A DNA stretch of 64,000 nt, from positions 3,224,001-3,288,000 of the forward strand of contig NZ_OZ242342.1 in the NCBI RefSeq assembly GCF_965208555.1, given 5' to 3'. Position 1 is the stretch's first letter; each line of letters begins with the position of its first letter. Below the pieces are notes generated by a model, which did no database searches, had not been told where the DNA came from, and saw nothing but the letters and a program-made list of their open reading frames with translations. This document shows, piece by piece, positions 24,831-33,279 of this stretch. Made by a program: the position numbers and the translations under genes. The DNA comes from Poriferisodalis sp965208555 (lineage in GTDB: Bacteria > Actinomycetota > Acidimicrobiia > Acidimicrobiales > Poriferisodalaceae).

Positions 24831-25976
24831 TTAGGGGGACGGCTCGCGGGGCAGCCCGAGCACTCGCTCGCCGATGATGTTGCGCTGGATCTCGCTGGTG
24901 CCGCCCGCGATGCGCATTCCCGGCGCATACAGGAATGCCTCAGTCTCGTCCGACGCCAGCATCGCGTCGGCACCGCGGAGTCCCGCTCCTGCGGCGACCT
25001 CGTCGTACCCGAGTTCGCTGTTTGCCAGTTTGGAGACAGGCGCCATGCGCGGATCGGCACCGTGCAGTTCCATGAGCGCCGCCAGCGCGCCGCCCCGAGC
25101 GAGCAGATCGGCGAGCGATTGCCGACCCAGCGGTCCGGCATCGCCTGCCGCATCGATCATCTTGGCGAGGCGTTTGCGGAGGCTGATGACGCCAGAGGAG
25201 CCGGCACCCCCGCGCTCGTCCTCCAGCACCGCCATGGCTACGCCCCAGCCACCGCCGCGCTCGCCCAGCAGTGCGTCTGCGGGCATCGCTACCTCATCGA
25301 AGAAGACCTCGCAGAACTCGCTGTCGCCGGTCATCTGGCGGATAGGTCGCACCTCGATACCGGGCAGGGTCATGTCCAAGAGGAAGAAGCTGATGCCGCG
25401 GTGCTTGGGAGCCTCCGGCTCGGTGCGGGCCATCAAGATGCCGTACTCGGCGAACTGTGCGTTCGAGGACCACACCTTCTGGCCGTTCAGCACGAAACGG
25501 CTGCCATCGGGCACTGCTGCAGTGGTGAGTCCACCCAAGTCCGAGCCGTTCCCGGGCTCGCTGAACAGTTGGCACCACAGCATCTCGCCCGTCAGGGTCG
25601 GCCGCAGGAACCGCTCGCGCTGGGCATCAGTGCCCGTGCGCATGATTGCCTCACCGGCCAGCACGATCCCCTGCAGGTTCAGGTAGGGAGCAACGCCGGC
25701 CCGCTCGCACTCCTCCATCCATACCCCGGTGTGCGCCCTGCTCAACCCGCGGCCGCCGTATTCCGTCGGCCAATGCAGCCCGGCCCAGCCGTGGTCGAAG
25801 CAGAATGCCTGCCATCGGCGCGCATGATCGTGCAGTGCGGGCACCAAGATCGCGCCGTACGCAGGGCAAGCCTCGCCGGCCGCGACAGCATCCTGCAGGA
25901 ACGCCGCCGTCGAATCTCTGAACGTCTCGAGACTCTCGGGGGCCGGCGTGCCTGCAGAGGTGGCAGCGGCGCTCAT
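24831..25976 (-). CDS. Acyl-CoA dehydrogenase family protein
   Basis: 381 residues. The flavin and substrate motifs are LFSEPGNGSDLGGL and LNGQKVWSSNAQFAEYG, and the C-terminal domain ends with RIAGGTSEIQRNIIGERVLG. This FadE-type arrangement is common in actinobacterial sterol side-chain and long-chain degradation. ATG 25976 is supported by a -10 box seven bases upstream, although the frame is open to 26435. It is divergent from the M20 peptidase gene with 88 bases between, and 68 bases upstream of the P450 in the same direction. Confidence 0.9.
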   Translation of the reverse strand: MSAAATSAGTPAPESLETFRDSTAAFLQDAVAAGEACPAYGAILVPALHDHARRWQAFCFDHGWAGLHWPTEYGGRGLSRAHTGVWMEECERAGVAPYLNLQGIVLAGEAIMRTGTDAQRERFLRPTLTGEMLWCQLFSEPGNGSDLGGLTTAAVPDGSRFVLNGQKVWSSNAQFAEYGILMARTEPEAPKHRGISFFLLDMTLPGIEVRPIRQMTGDSEFCEVFFDEVAMPADALLGERGGGWGVAMAVLEDERGGAGSSGVISLRKRLAKMIDAAGDAGPLGRQSLADLLARGGALAALMELHGADPRMAPVSKLANSELGYDEVAAGAGLRGADAMLASDETEAFLYAPGMRIAGGTSEIQRNIIGERVLGLPREPSP

Positions 25977-25983
25977 GGCGCTC

Positions 25984-25989
25984 ACCGTA
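25984..25989 (-). promoter_or_regulatory. -10 box TACGGT (minus strand) of the acyl-CoA dehydrogenase gene
   Basis: Seven bases separate it from ATG 25976. It faces the rightward -10 box at 26052 in a divergent promoter region. Confidence 0.5.
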
Positions 25990-26051
25990 GCCGTGACCGC
26001 GCACGCGCGGCCGAAGGCCGCCGCTCGCCATGCCGGGCGCGGCCGCAGTCG

Positions 26052-26057
26052 TAACAT
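26052..26057 (+). promoter_or_regulatory. -10 box TAACAT, leaderless start of the M20 peptidase gene
   Basis: Seven bases separate the hexamer from ATG 26065 and there is no Shine-Dalgarno. Confidence 0.5.
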
Positions 26058-26064
26058 CGCTGCC

Positions 26065-27429
26065 ATGGGCGAACTCGACCACACCGATCCAGCGCTGACC
26101 AACGAGACCATCGAGTTGTTGCAGCAGCTGATCCGCAACGCCTGCGTCAATGACGGGACCGTCGAGTCAGGCGAGGAGGTTCGCAACAGCGACCTGTTGG
26201 AGACCTTCCTGGAAGGAGCTGGCGTCGATGTCGAGAGCTTCGAGTCCGAGCCAGGGCGCCGGTCGCTCGTGGCGCGCATCTCGGGCACCGATCCTGCCGC
26301 GCCGAAGTTGTGCCTGATGGGCCACACCGACGTCGTGCCGGTCAATCCAGAGGGCTGGAGCCGGGATCCGTTCGGCGGCGAGCTGGTGGACGGCGAGGTG
26401 TGGGGACGCGGCGCCGTCGACATGCTCAACCTCACGTCGTCGATGGCAGTGGCATTCCGTCACATCGTCCGCAGCGGCTACCGCCCCAAGGGCGACGTCA
26501 TCTACTTCGGCGTTGCCGACGAGGAGGCGGGCGGCACCTACGGCGCCAAGTGGATGGCGGAGCACCACTGGGACGCCATCGAATGCGACTACGTGCTCAC
26601 CGAGTTCGGCGGCATGCCGAACCACACGCCACAGGGCACCAAGATCACCCTCGCGGCGGGCGAGAAGGGCATCGGCTGGCGGCGCCTCACCGTGCGCGGC
26701 ACGCCCGGTCACGGTTCGATGCCCTTCGGCACCGACAATGCGCTGATCAAGGCGGCCGAGATCGTGCGTCGCATCGCTGAGTACCGCCCAGCGCCCCAGC
26801 TCACCGAGATGTGGCAGCACCATGTCTCGACATTGAGGGTCGACGACGAGACCCGCGAAGCGTTGCTCGACCCGGCCCGCGTCTACGACGCCGTGGCCGG
26901 CATCGACTCGCCGGGCCTCGCTCGCCATCTGCACGCATGCAGCCACACCACCTTCAGCCCGAATGTCGTGGGCGGCGGCAACAAGACCAACATCATCCCG
27001 GACAAGGTGGAGATCGAGGTCGACATCCGCACCGCACCCGGCGATCCCGTCGAGGTGAACGAGCATCTGCGGGCGGCACTCGGGGAGCTGTTCGACGAGG
27101 TCGAGATTGAGCATCTCCACGACGATCCGGCCAGCTCCTCGCCGACCAACACGCCGATGTGGCAGCTGCTGAGCGAGCTCGTGGCCAAGGCGCACCCGGG
27201 CGCTCCCGTGATCCCGCAACTGATCGTGGGCGCGACCGATGCCCGTTTCTTCCGCCTGAAGGGCGCCGTGGCCTACGGGGCGGGCCTGTTCAGCAACCGC
27301 GTCAACTCCAACGACTTCATGCTGCGCTTCCACGGCAACGACGAGCGCGTCGATGTCGATTCGCTGGCGCTCAGCACCCAGCTATGGATCGACGTAATCC
27401 AGAATCTCGGCGACGCGGCAAACCGCTAG
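26065..27429 (+). CDS. M20/M25/M40 family metallohydrolase
   Basis: 454 residues. The first metal motif is LMGHTDVVP near residue 88, followed by GRGAVDMLN (bridging Asp) and VADEEAGGTYG (catalytic and metal-binding Glu). The dimerisation domain contains GTPGHGSMPFG, and near the C-terminus ATDARFFR and NRVNSNDF complete the fold. Such enzymes hydrolyse amide bonds of small N-acyl amino acids or peptides with two zinc ions. The nearby penicillin-acylase and N-acyl-D-amino-acid deacylase genes also act on amides, but no shared pathway is proven. The start is set by the -10 box upstream. Confidence 0.9.
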   Translation: MGELDHTDPALTNETIELLQQLIRNACVNDGTVESGEEVRNSDLLETFLEGAGVDVESFESEPGRRSLVARISGTDPAAPKLCLMGHTDVVPVNPEGWSRDPFGGELVDGEVWGRGAVDMLNLTSSMAVAFRHIVRSGYRPKGDVIYFGVADEEAGGTYGAKWMAEHHWDAIECDYVLTEFGGMPNHTPQGTKITLAAGEKGIGWRRLTVRGTPGHGSMPFGTDNALIKAAEIVRRIAEYRPAPQLTEMWQHHVSTLRVDDETREALLDPARVYDAVAGIDSPGLARHLHACSHTTFSPNVVGGGNKTNIIPDKVEIEVDIRTAPGDPVEVNEHLRAALGELFDEVEIEHLHDDPASSSPTNTPMWQLLSELVAKAHPGAPVIPQLIVGATDARFFRLKGAVAYGAGLFSNRVNSNDFMLRFHGNDERVDVDSLALSTQLWIDVIQNLGDAANR

Positions 27430-27443
27430 TCGCTGATGTCATA

Positions 27444-27523
27444 GCTGCGGAGGCGGCGGAGAATTCTGCGACGTTGCGACCTGCTGGATCGCTGGTCGCA
27501 GAATTCTCTGCCGCCTCCGCAGC
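27444..27523. repeat. 29-bp near-perfect inverted repeat between convergent genes
   Basis: Arms at 27444-27472 and 27495-27523 match at 28 of 29 positions when one is reverse-complemented, with a 22-base spacer. Each arm includes GCTGCGGAGGCGGC and GAGAATTCTGCGAC. It lies between the M20 peptidase and the lipoprotein gene, which converge. The stem could terminate transcription in both directions; no T-run follows. The arms are much longer than a normal terminator, so a small mobile or repetitive element is an alternative. Confidence 0.7.
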
Positions 27524-27546
27524 GGGTGCACCTTCCGGCGTTGCGC

Positions 27547-28260
27547 CTAGCCCGTGCAGGCCACCCGTGGCTCGATGTGCGGGAGACGCCCGGCCCGCAG
27601 CGAGATCACCGCACCGGCTTCGTCCACTTCCCACACCACCCGCTTGTCGATGTCGGGCGCGTCGACCGGCACGTACTGGATCGCTGAGAGTCCGGGCCCG
27701 TCTTCGATCCTGTCGCCGAAGGCTTCGATGATCTCGCTCCGGGTTGAGCCGATGCCGTAACCCGAGATCGTCGTGATCGGCCCGGATTCGATGTCGACAC
27801 GGACGATCTCAGCGTTGACGGCCAGGAACCGGACGCCCTCGGGACCGTTCTGGACCGTGTAGTAGCGGCATGCGTCAGAGCCGCCCGGCACGGCGATCAG
27901 CAATGCGCCAGCGGCCGTCCGGGCATCTTCGAGCGTGTGACCGATCTGCACCGGGCCCAAACCCGCCGTCGACAGCTTGGATTCCACCGTCACGTCGGGA
28001 CCCGCTGGCTCATCTTCGGACATGTCGTCGCCGGCGGCTGTCGTTGTCGGCGCGGCCGTCACGACCGTGCCGCTGTCGGAACCCGTGTCCGACATCATGG
28101 CCTCGTCAGCGGCCGTCGTAGTGGTCGCATCCGTTTCGTCGTCGCTCAGCAGACCGCACGCGCTGATCAGCGTCGCAGCGGCCAGCGCTGCCGCAAGCGC
28201 ACGCCAGCGTTTGGCGTTGCCCTGCGGCGCAGCCTCTTGGCGGGAGTCGAGTTGGTGCAC
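27547..28260 (-). CDS. Putative lipoprotein
   Basis: 237 residues. After a basic N-region (KRWR) comes a hydrophobic stretch and the lipobox LISAC, so the mature protein would be anchored by a lipid on Cys35 or so. A Thr/Asp/Ser-rich linker of about 55 residues follows (TTTTAADE, TAAPTTTAAGDD), then a globular domain with GLGPVQIGHTLEDARTAAG and GIGSTRSEIIEAFG, a repeated pattern like that of small periplasmic sensor domains. The function is unknown. GTG 28260 is chosen because GGAAGGG lies nine bases upstream; ATG 28302 would lengthen the N-region without a ribosome site. Confidence 0.75.
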   Translation of the reverse strand: MHQLDSRQEAAPQGNAKRWRALAAALAAATLISACGLLSDDETDATTTTAADEAMMSDTGSDSGTVVTAAPTTTAAGDDMSEDEPAGPDVTVESKLSTAGLGPVQIGHTLEDARTAAGALLIAVPGGSDACRYYTVQNGPEGVRFLAVNAEIVRVDIESGPITTISGYGIGSTRSEIIEAFGDRIEDGPGLSAIQYVPVDAPDIDKRVVWEVDEAGAVISLRAGRLPHIEPRVACTG

Positions 28261-28410
28261 GGCAGTCGCCCTTCCAGTCACAGCCCTCTGGGGAGTCGGC
28301 ATCCATTCGAGAGTACCGAAGCCAGCACCGCAGCGCGGAGACAACGGCGGTCGGCAGTGCTGCTGGCCTAGGCTCGACGTCGGAGACTCGCAGACGGAGG
28401 GGAGCGCCTG

Positions 28411-30129
28411 ATGTCCCACGACACAGTCATTCGAGGCGGTTTGGTGGTCGACGGGACCGGCAGCGATGCCACGGTCGCTGACGTGGCCATCGACGGCGAG
28501 AGGATCACCGCAATCGGCACGGTGGAGGCGCCGGGACGCTCGGAGATCGACGCTGCCGGCAAGGTCGTGACGCCTGGCTTCGTCGACATCCACACCCACC
28601 TCGATGCGCAGCTCGCCTGGGACCCCATCGGCTCGAGTTCGTGCTGGCACGGTGTCACTTCGGTCGTGATGGGCAACTGCGGGGTCACGTTCGCTCCGGT
28701 GAAGACCGATGACATCGAGTACATCGCCGAAGTCATGGAGTCCGTGGAGGACATCCCGAAGCAGTCGATGATGCAGGGCCTGCCGTGGGACTGGCGGTCC
28801 TACGGCGAGTACCTGGCGTTTCTGGACCGCATGCCCAAGGGACTCAACGTCGGCGGCATGGTCGGGCATGTCGCAGTCCGCTGGCACACGATGGGACCCG
28901 ACAGCCTCGATGAGCGCCCTGCGTCGGAATCGCAGGTCGCGGCCATGTGCGAGTTGGTGGACGAGGCGATGGGGTCGGGCGCGTTGGGTTTCTCGACCTC
29001 GCGCACGCTGCTGCACCGCACCCCCGACGGGCGCCCCATCCCGGGCACGTTCGCAGACGACAACGAGTTGTACGCCTTCGGCGACGTGCTGGGCCGCCAC
29101 GGCCGGGGCGTGTTCGAGTCCGCGCCGCGCTTCGAGGCCGCCGGGCCCGACTTTGCCGGAGGCCGCCACGAGATCGAGGTGCTCGGCGAGATCACGCGGC
29201 GCAGCGGACAGCCCAGCACCTTCGGCCTCGTGTACTCCGCTCGCAAACCGGAGATGAGCGATCTGGTGCTCGGCTATGTCAGCGAGCAGAATGCCGCCGG
29301 CGCCAAGCTGCGCCCGCAGACCACCTGCCGCGCCATCGGTGTCGTGCTCGGAATCCAGCACCGCACGCCGTGGGACCGCGCGGGCGAGACGTGGCGGTCG
29401 CTTCGCAACCTCGACGTCGCCGGACGCCTCGAGGCCATCCGAGACCCTGCCACCCGTGCAGCCCTCGTGGCTGAGGCCAACTCGTCCGACGCCAACTCCA
29501 CGGGCATGGCGAACTCGCTCGTCGACCTCAGCAGGCTGTACCTGCTCGACGCCGTCAACCCGAATTACCGGATCGGGCCCGACGGCACGCTGGAGGCACA
29601 GGCTGCGGCTGCGGGCGTGTCCCCGGTGGAGCTGTTCCTGGATGCGACCGATCGCTCCGACGGAACGGTGATGCTGAGCCTGCCAGTGCTGAACCAGGAC
29701 TTCGATGCGATCGAGCGGATGCTGAGCCACGACGCCATCGTGATGGGACTCGCTGACGCGGGGGCCCACGTCGGGCAGATCATGGACTCCAGCCAGCCCA
29801 CGTTCTTCCTGAGCCACTGGGTGCGGGACAACGGGTTCTTCTCGCTGCCCGAAGGCGTCCGCCGGATCACTTCAGACACAGCGGATCTGTTCGGGCTGGT
29901 CGACCGGGGGCGCCTTGAGGCCGGCCGATTCGCCGACATCAACATCATCGACGTCGACCGCCTGTCGCTGTCGGGCCCTGAGTACGTGTACGACTTCCCC
30001 GGCGGCGCGGGCCGCTACATCCAGCGAGGGGCCGGCTACGACGCCACGCTGGTGAACGGGCAGGTGTTCATGCGCGACGGCGAGCACACCGGCGCGCTCG
30101 CCGGCCGCACCCTGCGCTCCACTGACTAG
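28411..30129 (+). CDS. N-acyl-D-amino-acid deacylase-type amidohydrolase
   Basis: 572 residues. The N-terminal beta-sandwich leads to VTPGFVDIHTHLDAQLAWDP, with the first metal-binding HxH, then VVMGNCGVTFAPV, whose Cys is a metal ligand in D-aminoacylases. Downstream, MGLADAGAHVGQIMDSS holds the catalytic Asp region. Family members remove acyl groups from N-acyl-D-amino acids or act on similar amides with zinc. GGAGGGG precedes ATG 28411. The gene stands alone, bounded by the divergent lipoprotein gene and a hairpin downstream. Confidence 0.88.
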   Translation: MSHDTVIRGGLVVDGTGSDATVADVAIDGERITAIGTVEAPGRSEIDAAGKVVTPGFVDIHTHLDAQLAWDPIGSSSCWHGVTSVVMGNCGVTFAPVKTDDIEYIAEVMESVEDIPKQSMMQGLPWDWRSYGEYLAFLDRMPKGLNVGGMVGHVAVRWHTMGPDSLDERPASESQVAAMCELVDEAMGSGALGFSTSRTLLHRTPDGRPIPGTFADDNELYAFGDVLGRHGRGVFESAPRFEAAGPDFAGGRHEIEVLGEITRRSGQPSTFGLVYSARKPEMSDLVLGYVSEQNAAGAKLRPQTTCRAIGVVLGIQHRTPWDRAGETWRSLRNLDVAGRLEAIRDPATRAALVAEANSSDANSTGMANSLVDLSRLYLLDAVNPNYRIGPDGTLEAQAAAAGVSPVELFLDATDRSDGTVMLSLPVLNQDFDAIERMLSHDAIVMGLADAGAHVGQIMDSSQPTFFLSHWVRDNGFFSLPEGVRRITSDTADLFGLVDRGRLEAGRFADINIIDVDRLSLSGPEYVYDFPGGAGRYIQRGAGYDATLVNGQVFMRDGEHTGALAGRTLRSTD

Positions 30130-30148
30130 TGCGAGCGCTGTTCTTTGC

Positions 30149-30173
30149 GAGCGCCAAGGCTTCGCTGGCGCTC
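30149..30173 (+). terminator. Hairpin after the amidohydrolase gene
   Basis: GAGCGCCA (30149-30156) pairs perfectly with TGGCGCTC (30166-30173) across a nine-base loop, 20 bases after the stop. No T-run follows, so it would be an atypical terminator of the kind common in GC-rich genomes. Confidence 0.4.
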
Positions 30174-30200
30174 ACCCGATAAGACGGTCGCAATAGTCAG

Positions 30201-30206
30201 TAGGGT
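30201..30206 (+). promoter_or_regulatory. -10 box TAGGGT upstream of the cyclophilin gene
   Basis: Nine bases separate it from ATG 30216, so the mRNA leader would be zero to a few bases long. Confidence 0.45.
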
Positions 30207-30215
30207 CGGCGCCTT

Positions 30216-30692
30216 ATGGCTGCTGCACCTGCAATGAACATCAACACCGATGCGATCTGGCGTGTCACGCTCGACACGTCGAAGGGCCGCATCGTCATGG
30301 ACCTGGACCCTCAGCTCGCCCCAGGGACGGTGAACAACTTCGTCAATCTGGCCCAGGACGGCTACTACACAGGGCTCACCTTCCACCGGGTTGTGCCCGA
30401 GTTCGTCATCCAGGGCGGCTGTCCGGAGGGCTCAGGCCGTGGCGGCCCGGGGTACCGATTCGCCGACGAGCCTGTGAAGGGCGAGTACACGCTGGGAGCA
30501 GTGGCCATGGCGAATGCGGGGCCGGACACCAACGGCAGCCAGTTCTTCATCTGCATCGATGACTGCCGCGCCAAGCTGCAGCCTGCTTACAACCTTTTCG
30601 GCTACGTCACCGAGGGAATGGACGTGGCGCTCGCGATTGCGGTCGGCGACACCATGGACACCGTCACCGTGGAAGAGATGCCTCGCAACTAG
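30216..30692 (+). CDS. Cyclophilin-type peptidyl-prolyl cis-trans isomerase
   Basis: 158 residues, one cyclophilin domain without signal peptide, so cytoplasmic. The active-site strand is LTFHRVVPEFVIQGG with the catalytic Arg, followed by AMANAGPDTNGSQFFI. The loop before the end (DCRAKLQPAYNLFGYV) replaces the usual LDGKHTVFG segment with a slightly different form that keeps the Phe-Gly. It speeds proline isomerisation during protein folding. The following crotonase gene starts 73 bases later on the same strand. Confidence 0.92.
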   Translation: MAAAPAMNINTDAIWRVTLDTSKGRIVMDLDPQLAPGTVNNFVNLAQDGYYTGLTFHRVVPEFVIQGGCPEGSGRGGPGYRFADEPVKGEYTLGAVAMANAGPDTNGSQFFICIDDCRAKLQPAYNLFGYVTEGMDVALAIAVGDTMDTVTVEEMPRN

Positions 30693-30765
30693 CGCGAGTA
30701 GCGTGGCCGCGGCGGTGTCTGCGCCGATGCCACTGGACGCATCGGCACGAGCGAGGAGGACCCGG

Positions 30766-31581
30766 ATGAGCGGCCAGACCAATGACACGGTTCTGTACGA
30801 GGTTGACGACGGCGTGGCGGTCGTCACGCTGAACCGTCCTGAGCGCCTGAACGCGTGGACTGGCGAACTGGGCACTGGCTACTTCGACGCTCTCGACCGT
30901 GCGGCGGCCGACCCGGATGTTCGGGCCATCGTGGTGACGGGGGCAGGCCGGGGATTCTGTGCCGGCGCCGACATGGACAACCTGCAGGGGATCTCCAGCG
31001 GCCAGGGCGAGGGCACCGACGAGGATGCCCCGCGACTGCGTGCCGAGCGGCACGACTACGCATTGACCATTCCCAAGCCGGTCGTAGCGGCGATCAACGG
31101 AGCATGCGCTGGACTGGGCTTCGTCCACGCCATGATGTGCGATGTCCGCTTCGCCGCTGAGGGAGCCAAGTTCACCAGTGCATTCGCTCGCCGAGGCCTC
31201 ATTGCCGAGCACGGTGTGTCGTGGATGCTGCCCCGGGTCGTCGGACCCTCGCATGCATTGGACATCCTCATGTCCGGCCGCGTCTTCCTGGCGGAGGAGG
31301 CCAAGGACATGGGCGTCGTCAGCAGGGTCTTCCCGCGTGAGGACTTGGTGTCCGAAGCGGTCAGCTACGCACGCGATCTCGGCCGCTACAGCGCGCCGTG
31401 GTCGATGGCGCAGATCAAGCGGCAGGTGTGGGGCCAGCTCGACGAGGCACGCAGCGATGCGCTCGAGGAGTCGAACGCGATCATGCGCGAATCGCTGCAG
31501 CGACCCGACTTCAAGGAAGGCGTGCAGAGCTTCGTCGAACAGCGCGATCCGAACTTCGAGCCAGTCGTCGCCGACTCCTGA
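30766..31581 (+). CDS. Enoyl-CoA hydratase/isomerase family protein
   Basis: 271 residues. RGFCAGADMDNLQG and AAINGACAGLGFVHAMMCDV form the thioester oxyanion hole, and RRGLIAEHGVSWMLPRVVG carries a Glu in the active-site hairpin, so a hydratase-type activity is plausible. GCGAGGAGGAC precedes ATG 30766 and decides the start within a longer open frame. The antiporter gene follows after 24 bases, but their functions are not obviously linked. It differs from the other crotonase at 16199, which lacks this Glu. Confidence 0.87.
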   Translation: MSGQTNDTVLYEVDDGVAVVTLNRPERLNAWTGELGTGYFDALDRAAADPDVRAIVVTGAGRGFCAGADMDNLQGISSGQGEGTDEDAPRLRAERHDYALTIPKPVVAAINGACAGLGFVHAMMCDVRFAAEGAKFTSAFARRGLIAEHGVSWMLPRVVGPSHALDILMSGRVFLAEEAKDMGVVSRVFPREDLVSEAVSYARDLGRYSAPWSMAQIKRQVWGQLDEARSDALEESNAIMRESLQRPDFKEGVQSFVEQRDPNFEPVVADS

Positions 31582-31605
31582 TCGATCGCCCGGCCAGGGC
31601 CGGCG

Positions 31606-33279
31606 ATGAACGACACGCTCGTCGCGTTCGCCGTCCTGGCTTGGCTGGCGTACCTCGCCAGCCGCCTGCTGGCACGCCACCACCTGCCAGAGCTGGTCGC
31701 CTTCCTCATCGTCGGTGCTCTGCTCGGTCCGTCCGGGCCCGTACCGTTCATACAGCTGATCGACGAGCCGTCGCTCAACGCGCTGCGACCCGTTACCGAG
31801 GTGGCGCTGGCGGTGCTCATGTTCGTCATCGGCGAGCGCGTCTCAGTACGGGCGCTGCGTGCCGCCCGTTGGACGCTGACGACCGGCGTCATCCAGTTCG
31901 CGCTGAGTGCGATCGCGGTGTTCTGGGTCACCAGCCGGCTCGGAGCGGACCGCCCGGTGGCGCTGATCCTCGGAGCGCTCGCAGGTGCGGGAGCCCCGAT
32001 GACCATCGCGCACATCGTCTCGTCGGTACGTGCCCGCGGCAGCTATCCCACGGGAATCGTCGGCACCCACGCAGTGTCAGACGCGCTCGCGACTACCACC
32101 TTCGCGGCAGTGCTGCCGATTGCGCTGTTGCTCTCTGACGAAGCAGCCGATGTCGGCGGCGCGATCTTGAACTTTGTCCAGCTCGGCATCGGCGGCGCGG
32201 TGCTGGGGCTGATTCTCGGCTGGTTCATCTCGCGGCTCGGCTTCCAGATCGAGACGTCCGGCGAGCTGCTGCTCTTCGTGCTCGTGCACATCGTCATCGC
32301 TTGGACCATTGCCGGATTTGTCGAGATCTCGTTGCCGCTGGCGGCTCTCGTCGCCGGTGCCACGGCAGCGACCGTTTCGCCGCAGGCGTTCTCGGTGAGT
32401 CTGTTCCGGACCATCAAGACGATCGAACAGCCGCTCTACCTGATGTTCTTCGCGTTGGCCGGAGCCTCAATCCACCTCTCCGATGTCCCCAAGGTCGGGT
32501 TGGTCGGCGTTGCCTACATCGTGGTGCGGGTGGCAGCCAAGATCGTCGGCGGCCTCGTCGGCGGCCTCACCGGAGGCCTCGGCTGGCGGCGATCGTTCGG
32601 GCTGGGAGTCAACCTGACGCCGCAGGCCGGCGTGGCCGTCGGCCTCGCCGTCATCGCGTCAGAGAGCCTCAGCGACGTGGGCTCGGACGCAGGTGTCGAG
32701 GCGGCCACCGTGGTACTGGGCGCCGTGGTGCTGTTCGAGCTCATCGGTCCGCTGCTGGTCGCCCGTGACCTGCGCGGCTGGTCGTCGGAAGAGGACCCCA
32801 ACGGTGCGGTGCCGGAAGAGTTCGAGCTTCCGGCTCGGGTGCTGGTCGCCGCCCCGGTTCCGGTGGACCTGCCCGAATGGCTGATCGACCAGGCCGCACG
32901 CTGGCGCTCGTCGCTGGTCGTGCTGATGCCGGGAGAGCGTGATGATCCCCATACCGCCAAAATCGGCGAGCGATGCGGGAGCCGTGATGTCGACTTCGAG
33001 TTTCGCTCGCTGCGCAGCGAGAGCTTCACGGGAGCAGTGGTGCGTTCGCGCAGCCAGCACCAGGCAGACCTGGTTGTGCTGTTTGCGCCGCGACCGCCGG
33101 CGGGCGCATCGCGCCTCGTGCTGTTGCCGGCCGAGCGGATTGCGCGTCAACTGCCGGTGCCGGTGCTGACCTTCCCGCTGAACCAGTCTGATGCCGAGTC
33201 CGAATCTGCTGATCCTGGATCCGGGCGCGTGCCACGGCCCCGCCGCCTGCCGTGGCAGAACCCTGGACGCAGCGAGTGA
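31606..33279 (+). CDS. Cation:proton antiporter (CPA superfamily) with C-terminal nucleotide-binding-like domain
   Basis: 557 residues. The first 400 contain about twelve hydrophobic segments with the antiporter patterns VAFLIVGALLGPSGP and VALAVLMFVIGERV, and a Ser-Asp pair in GTHAVSDALATTTF at the position of the ion-binding acids. Residues from about 420 form a soluble alpha/beta domain (VLVAAPVPVDLPEW, VVLMPGERDD, ADLVVLFAPRP) resembling universal-stress-type domains. It probably exchanges Na+ or K+ for H+ at the cytoplasmic membrane. The stop overlaps the next start (GTGA), so it is co-translated with the phosphatase gene. Confidence 0.87.
   Translation: MNDTLVAFAVLAWLAYLASRLLARHHLPELVAFLIVGALLGPSGPVPFIQLIDEPSLNALRPVTEVALAVLMFVIGERVSVRALRAARWTLTTGVIQFALSAIAVFWVTSRLGADRPVALILGALAGAGAPMTIAHIVSSVRARGSYPTGIVGTHAVSDALATTTFAAVLPIALLLSDEAADVGGAILNFVQLGIGGAVLGLILGWFISRLGFQIETSGELLLFVLVHIVIAWTIAGFVEISLPLAALVAGATAATVSPQAFSVSLFRTIKTIEQPLYLMFFALAGASIHLSDVPKVGLVGVAYIVVRVAAKIVGGLVGGLTGGLGWRRSFGLGVNLTPQAGVAVGLAVIASESLSDVGSDAGVEAATVVLGAVVLFELIGPLLVARDLRGWSSEEDPNGAVPEEFELPARVLVAAPVPVDLPEWLIDQAARWRSSLVVLMPGERDDPHTAKIGERCGSRDVDFEFRSLRSESFTGAVVRSRSQHQADLVVLFAPRPPAGASRLVLLPAERIARQLPVPVLTFPLNQSDAESESADPGSGRVPRPRRLPWQNPGRSE

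Noticed and set aside
28303..29817. Upstream extension of the leftward frame that ends in the lipoprotein
   Set aside because: The frame is open for 1.5 kb but this part is antisense to the amidohydrolase; the signal peptide and ribosome site define a start at 28260.
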